A stretch of 22,750 bases of DNA from a virus: the IMG/VR virus record IMGVR_UViG_3300048912_000053, positions 1-22,750 of that record, one strand, 5' to 3'. Shown in pieces: positions 1-5,225 of the stretch. A program made the position numbers and the translations under genes. The notes under the pieces are model-generated. The model ran no database searches and was not told the DNA's origin. It saw nothing but the letters and a program-made list of their open reading frames with translations. Numbering within the stretch: the first letter of the stretch is position 1; the number at the start of each line of letters is the position of its first letter.

Positions 1-1
1 A

Positions 2-622
2 GGATTCCTACTGCGCTACGAGGCGAATGGTGATCGCTATATCCAGATACTTGCATTCGACAAGCACCAGAATCCCCACAAGGATGAACGGAAAAGCGAG
101 ATACCTGCACCGAACTTGCACCGTGCAACAACAGTGCAACAGCAGGAGTTGAACAGCACTAACCCGGCTGATTCTCCGATTCCTGATTCCCTACCTCTGA
201 TTCCTGATTCCTCGATAAACCCCTCGCCAGCGCGGAAGAAACCCGCGCCGATCGAGGACGAGAATTTCATCGAGGCGTATTCGCTGTACCCGAGTCGCCC
301 AGGCTCCAGCAAGGCCACTGCGCTCAAGGCGTGGCGAGCTCGCATTGCAAGCGGGGTTGATCCCGAAGTCATCATCGCTGGCGTCAAGCGATACGCAGCC
401 TACGTGCGCGCAGCTGGCACCGAGCCGAACTTCATCAAGATGCCGGCGACCTTCTTCGGTCCGGACCAGCATTACTTGGCCGACTGGACAGCACCACAGC
501 CTCGCGCATCGCCGCGTCAGGCCCAGCAAGCCAACACGCAGCGCCTTTTGTCCCGCATCCAAGGAACCATGAGCCATGAACACGAACCTCGCATCATCGA
601 CATCAACGACTGCCCTGCCTGA
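2..622 (+). CDS. Phage replication initiator, lambda O-like (5' truncated)
   Basis: The frame is open to the left window edge, so the true start lies outside; a TTG at 116 is only an internal codon. The visible N-terminal part (residues Y-x-Q-I-L-A-F-D-K-H-Q-N-P-H) resembles the winged-helix region of phage replication initiators that carry a KHQNPH-type motif. A Pro/Ser-rich linker follows (about codons 45-80), then a C-terminal module with F-x-E-A-Y-x-x-Y-P and K-A-T-A-L-K-A-W, common in phage O-like proteins that recruit the helicase loader. The downstream neighbour is a lambda P-like loader whose start overlaps this gene by 47 bp, as expected of an O/P pair. The linker DNA contains clustered short repeats that could be the replication origin. 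Function is inferred from motif style and context. Confidence 0.72.
   Translation, partial: GFLLRYEANGDRYIQILAFDKHQNPHKDERKSEIPAPNLHRATTVQQQELNSTNPADSPIPDSLPLIPDSSINPSPARKKPAPIEDENFIEAYSLYPSRPGSSKATALKAWRARIASGVDPEVIIAGVKRYAAYVRAAGTEPNFIKMPATFFGPDQHYLADWTAPQPRASPRQAQQANTQRLLSRIQGTMSHEHEPRIIDINDCPA
106..211. repeat. Clustered short repeats inside the initiator gene; candidate replication origin
   Basis: Two repeat sets lie side by side. TGCACCG occurs at 106 and 117, and GTGCAACA at 123 and 134, both at 11-bp spacing; TTGCAC-C-GTGCAA (116-128) is palindromic. Then five 7-mers of the type (T/C)GATTC(C/T) start at 169, 177, 184, 198 and 205, with one unit-sized gap (191-197). They fall in the linker-coding region of an O-like initiator, which is where lambda keeps its origin iterons. 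The origin role is inference; the repeats also encode a P-D-S-rich linker. Confidence 0.4.
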
Positions 623-1280
623 GCGCTGGGTTGAGCGTCTGTTCGAGCGGATGCTGCTCGACTACGGCAAGAAGTTCGCGGACCAGTGGGGCGGCGCCGA
701 CACTGATGCCCTGATCGCGCACTGGTCCCGGGAGCTTGCCGGCTACAGCGGCGCCGAACTGAAACGCGGTCTGGACGCCCTGAGCACCCGTGAGTGGCCC
801 CCGACCCTGCCCGAGTTCAAGAAGCTGTGCCGTCGCCCCATGGATGCGACAGCGGCCTACTACGAGGCCATCGCGGGAACGCAGGAGCGCGCCAACGGGA
901 AGTACGGTAAATGGTCCCACCCGGCGATCTACTGGGCCGCCATGCCGCTGTCGTTCGATCTGCGGGAGCAGACCTACAGCCAGATCAAAACGCGCTGGGA
1001 AGCGGCCCTGAACGAGCAGTTGGACAAAGGCGAGTGGCCCGAGATCCCGCAGCCGATGGTTGCCTTGCCGGCGCCTGGAAAGACGAAGACCAGCCGTGAG
1101 GAAGCAGCGCAGCGCTTGAGGGAGCTTGGCGCAACGATGGTCGTGAAGGACTTCCGAGGTGGCGATGCACGTGGCTGGGCCAAGCGATTGTTGGAACGCG
1201 AAGCGGCCGGCGAAGCCCTGCTGCCGATCCAATCGCGCTTTGCCCGCGAGGCGCTGGACATCAAGCCCGACAAGCCATGA
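576..1280 (+). CDS. Replication protein P-like helicase loader
   Basis: At 234 residues this is almost exactly the length of lambda P. The N-terminus has R-W-V-E-R-L-F-E-R-M and W-S-R-E-L-A-G-Y-S-G-A-E-L, followed by W-P-P-T-L-P-E-F-K-K-L-C (residues 74-85), the hallmark of the phage replication protein P family. Such proteins bind host DnaB helicase and deliver it to the initiator at the phage origin. The ATG at 576 has an AAGGAA ribosome site at 561-566 and overlaps the O-like gene by 47 bp, suggesting translational coupling. The stop overlaps the next start as ATGA. Assignment rests on motif, length and position, without a database search. Confidence 0.75.
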   Translation: MNTNLASSTSTTALPERWVERLFERMLLDYGKKFADQWGGADTDALIAHWSRELAGYSGAELKRGLDALSTREWPPTLPEFKKLCRRPMDATAAYYEAIAGTQERANGKYGKWSHPAIYWAAMPLSFDLREQTYSQIKTRWEAALNEQLDKGEWPEIPQPMVALPAPGKTKTSREEAAQRLRELGATMVVKDFRGGDARGWAKRLLEREAAGEALLPIQSRFAREALDIKPDKP

Positions 1281-1480
1281 ACCGCGATCCCCTTCCCTGC
1301 GTCCTGTGCCAGCGCTTCCACCGCCGCGACGACGCCCCACCAGGACACGGCTACTGCGAAGGCTACGAGCGAATGCGGCGCCACGACGACGACAACGCGG
1401 CTTGCCCGTTGTGGATCCGGTCGAAGGACGAGGCAGCAAGAAGGAAGTGGGCGGAACGACAACCGAAGGAGGCATCATGA
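1277..1480 (+). CDS. Small Cys-rich protein of unknown function
   Basis: A 67-residue, strongly charged protein. C8-x2-C11 and later C27 and C43 could bind zinc, and the middle is His/Asp/Arg-rich. It starts in an ATGA overlap with the P-like gene and ends in an ATGA overlap with the next tiny ORF, so the three are probably translated as a coupled chain. No strong Shine-Dalgarno sequence precedes it, consistent with coupling. Not recognised; small Cys-rich proteins are common in the nin-type region of lambdoid phages. Confidence 0.6.
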   Translation: MNRDPLPCVLCQRFHRRDDAPPGHGYCEGYERMRRHDDDNAACPLWIRSKDEAARRKWAERQPKEAS

Positions 1481-1566
1481 CAAAACAGCAATACCAGCTA
1501 GAAGTTATCGCCGGCCTGCAATTCGCCCTGCTAATGCTTCGCCTGGGCGTGCGGATGAGGGCCTAG
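1477..1566 (+). CDS. Tiny ORF (29 aa), unknown
   Basis: This encodes a 29-residue peptide with a central hydrophobic run (V-I-A-G-L-Q-F-A-L-L-M-L) and a basic end. It is preceded by a near-perfect ribosome site, AAGGAGG at 1466-1472, four bases before the ATG. The start overlaps the previous stop as ATGA. The excellent ribosome site and coupling argue that it is translated; the hydrophobic core suggests a membrane-associated micropeptide. It is too short to assign to a family. Confidence 0.45.
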   Translation: MTKQQYQLEVIAGLQFALLMLRLGVRMRA

Positions 1567-1612
1567 AGACTATTTCGCGCGAGAGCGTAGACAACGACAC
1601 GAAAGAGAGCCA

Positions 1613-1822
1613 ATGAAAAAGAAGACCGTTATCAGTTTCAAAAGCCTGCCGATGCGCGCACCGACGCACACAGCGATTGTCTGGTGGTTGCTGTTGGATC
1701 GTCTGAATGCCCCTGCATGGGCCTACGGCGTGATGTGGACCGTTGTGGCAATTCTGCTGATCGGTTTCATCGTCGAGGCAGCCACGGCGGAGCATAAGAA
1801 CGTCCCTGGCTTTGGCGAATAA
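1613..1822 (+). CDS. Small inner-membrane protein, unknown
   Basis: A 69-residue protein with a basic N-terminus (M-K-K-K), a short hydrophobic run at about 20-28 and a clear transmembrane segment at about 35-56 (A-W-A-Y-G-V-M-W-T-V-V-A-I-L-L-I-G-F-I-V). Ribosome site is in GAAAGAGAG at 1601-1609. Its leader and first codons closely resemble those of the next gene (1854), although the rest of the two proteins is unrelated. No catalytic motif. It does not look like a recognisable holin and no endolysin lies nearby. Confidence 0.6.
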   Translation: MKKKTVISFKSLPMRAPTHTAIVWWLLLDRLNAPAWAYGVMWTVVAILLIGFIVEAATAEHKNVPGFGE

Positions 1823-1853
1823 CGAAATCAACAACGACACGGGAGAGACTGAG

Positions 1854-2042
1854 ATGAAGATCGTAATCAATTTTAAGAGTCCGGACGCCATCTACGAAAT
1901 CATCACCGCGCGCCACCCTCGCAGCGAGGCGAAGCAGGAGGCATTCTGCGAAGAGTACTTCGAGTATGGCGACTATGGGCGCATCGAAGTGGATTCCAAG
2001 ACTCTTACCGCGCGCCTGCTGCCTCGGAGCGAATGGGAATGA
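1854..2042 (+). CDS. Small acidic protein, unknown
   Basis: A 62-residue acidic protein beginning M-K-I-V-I-N-F-K-S. The frame extends back to a TTG at 1812, but the ATG at 1854 is preferred: it has a GGGAGAG ribosome site at 1841-1847 and matches the leader layout of the gene at 1613. The stop overlaps the NinG start as ATGA (2039-2042). No recognised domain; alternating hydrophobic residues at the start suggest a beta strand. Confidence 0.55.
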   Translation: MKIVINFKSPDAIYEIITARHPRSEAKQEAFCEEYFEYGDYGRIEVDSKTLTARLLPRSEWE

Positions 2043-2650
2043 CAACCCTCACCCGATCCACCTCCCTGCGTACCACGCTCCGCGAACGCAAGTGCGTCAT
2101 CTGCGCCGAACGCTTCAAGCAGGCACAGCCTATGCAGTCGGTATGCGGCGTGCCGTGCGCGATCGCCCAGGGCCAGAAGGCCACGGCCATGCAGGCTGCC
2201 AAGCAGGTGCGCGAGAAGAAGGCCGCCCAGCGCGCGGACCGGGTCGCGACCAAGGCTGCGCTCGAGAAGCTCAAGACGAAGGGCGACTGGCTCGCCGACC
2301 TGCAGCGCGTATTCAATGCCTTCATCCGCGAGCGCGACGCACACCTACCCTGCATCAGCTGCGGCCGGTTCCACACCGGGTCATACGACGCCGGCCATTA
2401 CCGCTCTGTCGGCGCACAGCCTGCCCTGCGCTTCCACGAAGACAACTGCCACAAGCAGTGCGTGCCCTGCAACCAGCACAAGAGCGGCAATGTCGTCGAG
2501 TATCGACTGGGTCTGATTGCTCGCATCGGAGCGGAACGCGTCGCATTTCTGGAGCAGGAGCACGCCCCGGCCAAATTCACCATTGACGAAGCCAAGGCGA
2601 TTAAGGCGCACTACATCGCCAAGCTGCGCGAACTTAAGGAGACAGCATGA
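2039..2650 (+). CDS. ninG: NinG/Rap-type recombination protein
   Basis: A 203-residue protein with the lambda NinG (Rap) layout. An N-terminal zinc-binding cluster has C19-x2-C22 and C36-x3-C40, then a basic helical linker, then a C-terminal HNH-like module with C-I-S-C-G-R-F-H, D-A-G-H-Y, L-R-F-H-E-D-N-C-H-K-Q-C and C-N-Q-H-K-S-G-N. In lambda, Rap is a structure-specific nuclease that cuts branched DNA in phage recombination. The start at 2039 is chosen over the ATG at 2033 because GGAG at 2026-2029 is nine bases away (only three from 2033) and it gives an ATGA overlap with the upstream stop. Confidence 0.88.
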   Translation: MTTLTRSTSLRTTLRERKCVICAERFKQAQPMQSVCGVPCAIAQGQKATAMQAAKQVREKKAAQRADRVATKAALEKLKTKGDWLADLQRVFNAFIRERDAHLPCISCGRFHTGSYDAGHYRSVGAQPALRFHEDNCHKQCVPCNQHKSGNVVEYRLGLIARIGAERVAFLEQEHAPAKFTIDEAKAIKAHYIAKLRELKETA

Positions 2651-2799
2651 ACGATCCCGATTTCCAGTTCGCCGTCGTTGTCATCCTCAGCTTCGTCGCC
2701 GGCTTTGGCTGCGCTATCTGGCTTGCTGTGGCACTTGATCAAGATGCGCGGGCGATGGCAGAGCGAACGGATCAACCGGAACCGATTGAGCACGGTTGA
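2647..2799 (+). CDS. Small single-span membrane protein (50 aa)
   Basis: This encodes 50 residues: a short acidic N-terminus, a transmembrane segment at about 8-30 (F-A-V-V-V-I-L-S-F-V-A-G-F-G-C-A-I-W-L-A-V-A-L) and an acidic tail. A strong ribosome site, AAGGAG at 2636-2641, lies five bases before the ATG, and the start overlaps the NinG stop as ATGA. Its 3' end contains the -35 and spacer of the promoter for the terminase genes. Size and topology would suit a small phage membrane protein, but a holin call is not justified because no endolysin is adjacent. Confidence 0.6.
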   Translation: MNDPDFQFAVVVILSFVAGFGCAIWLAVALDQDARAMAERTDQPEPIEHG

Positions 2800-2815
2800 T
2801 GACGTACGGTAATAT
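2786..2815 (+). promoter_or_regulatory. Putative sigma70 promoter for the late (terminase) operon
   Basis: TTGAGC (2786-2791) and TAATAT (2810-2815) are separated by 18 bp. The initiation zone that follows contains AGCATGTA, which also occurs after the TATAAT at 8135-8140. The transcript would begin about 30 bases before the terminase small-subunit gene and carry the hairpin at 2833-2844 in its 5' leader. Confidence 0.5.
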
Positions 2816-2832
2816 CTCAGCATGTAACAAAA

Positions 2833-2844
2833 CGCCGTGAGGCG
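2833..2844 (+). promoter_or_regulatory. Leader hairpin (GTGA loop) before the small terminase gene
   Basis: CGCC-GTGA-GGCG is a perfect 4-bp stem with a GNRA-type tetraloop. The GGAG ribosome site (2847-2850) follows within three bases and the ATG is at 2857. Near-identical copies precede the genes at 4502 and 5226, and related hairpins precede 8209 and 10332. Confidence 0.6.
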
Positions 2845-2856
2845 CCGGAGATTCAC

Positions 2857-3165
2857 ATGGGAACAGCAGAAAACAGCGGCAAAGCAGCAAAGGCGAAGCC
2901 TCGCGGCCGGGCATTTGTAAAAGGCCAGTCAGGCAACCCAGGAGGCCGCCCAACGCGTACGCAGGAGGAGCTTGACCTGATCAAGGCATGCAAGGAGAAA
3001 ACGCCACAGGCGCTCGATACGCTGGTCCGCATCATGGAGCGCGGTGAGAAAGAGCGCGACCAGCTTACGGCCGCGCTCGCGATCATCGAGCGTGGGTATG
3101 GCAAGCCAGTTCAACCGACCGACAACGAACACAGCGGCACGATCAAGTTCGGATGGCTGGATTAA
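2857..3165 (+). CDS. Probable terminase small subunit (DUF5681-like)
   Basis: A 102-residue basic protein with F-V-K-G-Q-S-G-N-P-G-G-R-P near the N-terminus (residues about 20-32), the signature of DUF5681-type phage proteins usually encoded just before the large terminase. The rest is helical and charged. Its 3' end overlaps the large terminase start by 13 bp, so the two are probably translationally coupled. Inferred role: recognising phage DNA and regulating the packaging motor. It is shorter than many small terminases, so that function rests mainly on position. Confidence 0.65.
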   Translation: MGTAENSGKAAKAKPRGRAFVKGQSGNPGGRPTRTQEELDLIKACKEKTPQALDTLVRIMERGEKERDQLTAALAIIERGYGKPVQPTDNEHSGTIKFGWLD

Positions 3166-4460
3166 TTCGCATCCCGTACAAGCCGCGCGGACCGTTTCTT
3201 GAACTGCACCGCAGAACGCAACGTTGGGCCGTGGTTGTGGCGCACCGCCGGGCGGGCAAGACGGTGGCTTGCATCAACGACCTGATTAAAGCGGCCGTGA
3301 CGTTCGAGCGTCCGGACGGGCGATTCGCCTACGTGGCGCCGTTCTATTCGCAGGCCAAGGCCGTGGCATGGGACTACCTCAAGCACTTTAGCCGCGCAAT
3401 CCCTGGCATCGAAATCAACGAGAGCGAGTTACGCATCGATTACCCGAACGGCAGCCGCATCCGCCTGTTCGGCGCCGACAACGCGAACGCCCTGCGGGGC
3501 CTGTTCTTCGATGGGATCGTGGCCGACGAGTACGGCGACTGGAAGCCGAGCGTATGGAGCTACGTCATTCGCCCCGCGCTGGCCGACCGTGGCGGCTGGG
3601 CGATCATCATCGGCACGCCCAAGGGGCGAAACCAGTTTTGGGAGGTCTACGAGAACGCCAAGATGGGGGACAACTGGCTTTGCCTGACAATCCGCGCGAG
3701 TGAATCGGGCCTGTTGCCGGCCGGCGAACTAGCCGAGTTGCAGAACGAACTGACCGAGGACGCTTGGCGGCAGGAGATGGAATGCGACTTTGACGCAGCG
3801 CTCCCGGGCGCGATCTACGGCAAAGAGCTGTGGCTTGCCGAGCAAGAGGGCCGCATTAAGCCAAACCTCTACGACCCCGACTTGCCAGTGCACGCGGTGA
3901 TGGACTTGGGCTTTAGCGATGACACGGCCATCTTCTGGTTTCAGGTCGGCAAAGAGTTGCGCATTATTGACTGTTATGCAACGAATGGTATGCCGATCTC
4001 CCACTACAACGATGTGTTGCGGTCTAAGCCATACCGCTACGGGCCTTGGCTCTGGCTTCCACACGACGCGCGGGCCAAGAGCCTGCAAACCGGTCGTAGT
4101 ATCGAGCAGCAGTTCACCGCGCTCAACTGGAAACCTCGCATTGTGCCGGAGCTTGGCTTGGTCGACGGAATCCAGGCTGCGAGGCTGACGCTTGCCGAAA
4201 TGTTCATCGATTCTGCCTGCGTTGAGGGGCTAGATGCTCTCAAACAATACCAAAGAGAGTATGATGAGGATAAGAAATGTTTCCGCGATAAACCTCGTCA
4301 CGATTGGACGAGCCACTACGCGGACGCTTTCCGTTACGCCTGCCTTGTCTGGCGCGAGGAATACAAGCCGAAAGAGGTTGCCGCGCCGAGATGGCAGCAT
4401 GACTTGACGGTGAGCGAGATCATCGCCCGGCAGACGCGTAGACGCATGGAAGGCGAGTAA
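3153..4460 (+). CDS. Terminase large subunit
   Basis: A 435-residue packaging ATPase/nuclease. The ATPase domain has the Walker A-like A-H-R-R-A-G-K-T (residues 30-37), Walker B G-I-V-A-D-E (121-126) and a coupling motif G-T-P-K-G (154-158). The C-terminal RNase H-like nuclease begins with V-M-D-L-G-F-S-D-D-T (catalytic Asp251) and has a late acidic site in D-W-T-S-H-Y-A-D-A-F-R-Y. Such proteins drive DNA into the prohead through the portal and cut concatemers. The start lacks a good ribosome site and lies inside the small-subunit gene, pointing to coupled translation. Length is typical of short large terminases. Confidence 0.93.
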   Translation: MAGLIRIPYKPRGPFLELHRRTQRWAVVVAHRRAGKTVACINDLIKAAVTFERPDGRFAYVAPFYSQAKAVAWDYLKHFSRAIPGIEINESELRIDYPNGSRIRLFGADNANALRGLFFDGIVADEYGDWKPSVWSYVIRPALADRGGWAIIIGTPKGRNQFWEVYENAKMGDNWLCLTIRASESGLLPAGELAELQNELTEDAWRQEMECDFDAALPGAIYGKELWLAEQEGRIKPNLYDPDLPVHAVMDLGFSDDTAIFWFQVGKELRIIDCYATNGMPISHYNDVLRSKPYRYGPWLWLPHDARAKSLQTGRSIEQQFTALNWKPRIVPELGLVDGIQAARLTLAEMFIDSACVEGLDALKQYQREYDEDKKCFRDKPRHDWTSHYADAFRYACLVWREEYKPKEVAAPRWQHDLTVSEIIARQTRRRMEGE

Positions 4461-4478
4461 CGCCGGTTTCAATCTTAA

Positions 4479-4490
4479 CGCCGTGAGGCG
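4479..4490 (+). promoter_or_regulatory. Leader hairpin (GTGA loop) before the gene at 4502
   Basis: CGCC-GTGA-GGCG is identical to the element at 2833. It is followed directly by CTGGAG (4491-4496) and the ATG at 4502. The shared block runs from AACGCCGTGAGGCGC through GGAG. Confidence 0.58.
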
Positions 4491-4501
4491 CTGGAGCAAA
4501 C

Positions 4502-5029
4502 ATGCCGCAAGGTACAGATCCGCTCGATATATTCCATAACGGGCAATGGTATAGCCGCAATGGCTCTGCGTCCGTGGAATACACATTGTCGCAATCCGCC
4601 GTCCCGTCATCGGTGACCGGCACGACGTCCGAAACCACGCTGGCGAGTGTCACCATCCCCGGCGGCTCGCTGGGCCCAAATGGCGCGCTGAGGATCGAAT
4701 TCTCCGCATCATGGACTGCGAATACCAACGTGAAGACGGTCACCGTGAAGCTTGGCGGTACGTCCATCGGCATATTCAGCCGCTCGGGCGCGACGGAAAC
4801 TGGGGCGCGTTCGCAGATCACGGTGCGTAATCGTAGTGCGCAGAATTCGCAGGTCGTTGGCCTTCCAGGCTCGACGACCGTCATATTCGGTGTCTTCACG
4901 AGCACGTATCCCCTCACTCTGTCCAAGGACACGTCCCAGGACCAGACGCTCACCATCACTGGCACGCTGGCCAATGGCGCCGATACGGTCACTTTGGAAT
5001 CCTATCTCGTCGAGGTAATCCCAGGATGA
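4502..5029 (+). CDS. Beta-rich phage virion protein, function unknown
   Basis: A 175-residue, Ser/Thr/Gly-rich protein with alternating beta-strand character and almost no Cys or His. Around residues 43-70 it has T-T-L-A-S-V-T-I-P-G-G-S-L-G-P-N-G-A-L-R-I, a pattern I associate with beta-sandwich phage structural proteins. It lies between large terminase and portal in the late operon, behind its own leader hairpin and GGAG site. A head fibre, decoration or neck protein are all possible. Its stop overlaps the next tiny gene as ATGA. Confidence 0.55.
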   Translation: MPQGTDPLDIFHNGQWYSRNGSASVEYTLSQSAVPSSVTGTTSETTLASVTIPGGSLGPNGALRIEFSASWTANTNVKTVTVKLGGTSIGIFSRSGATETGARSQITVRNRSAQNSQVVGLPGSTTVIFGVFTSTYPLTLSKDTSQDQTLTITGTLANGADTVTLESYLVEVIPG

Positions 5030-5184
5030 AAACCATCCCCGTCATCATCACCACGGACGCCGACGGCGACCATATCTCGCCGGCCGAGCCATTCCCCGAG
5101 AACCGCATTGGCGTCGTGTGCGACGGCCAGAACTACGTGATCTACGAACCGGGCGATATCTTCCCGCCGCCGCAAGACACGTAA
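5026..5184 (+). CDS. Small protein (52 aa), unknown
   Basis: A 52-residue ORF starting in an ATGA overlap with the preceding virion gene and ending with a Pro-rich tail (F-P-P-P-Q-D-T). Composition is acidic and beta-like (K-T-I-P-V-I-I-T-T-D-A-D-G-D). The ribosome site is weak (AGG), consistent with translational coupling. It fills the space before the portal leader. A structural accessory is plausible; no motif is recognised. Confidence 0.5.
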   Translation: MKTIPVIITTDADGDHISPAEPFPENRIGVVCDGQNYVIYEPGDIFPPPQDT

Positions 5185-5205
5185 AGCAGCCACCACTTTC
5201 TTAAC

Positions 5206-5216
5206 GCCGTGACGGC
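5206..5216 (+). promoter_or_regulatory. Leader hairpin variant before the portal gene
   Basis: GCCG-TGA-CGGC folds as a 4-bp stem with a triloop. The sequence context CTTAACGCCGTGA is shared with the copy at 4479, but the right arm is changed to CGGC, shifting the pairing by one base while still closing. CTGGA and the ATG at 5226 follow. Confidence 0.5.
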
Positions 5217-5225
5217 ACTGGAAAA

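Noticed and set aside
603-1478. 291-residue minus-strand frame over the P-like gene
   Set aside because: Arg/Leu-rich antisense frame over a gene with clear replication-protein motifs; no start signal.
2647-2799. 50-aa membrane protein as holin
   Set aside because: Single span and small size are compatible, but without an adjacent endolysin or dual-start motif the call would be a guess.
2833-2844. Leader hairpins as intrinsic terminators
   Set aside because: Stems are only 4-5 bp and are followed by a ribosome site and start codon, not by a T-run.
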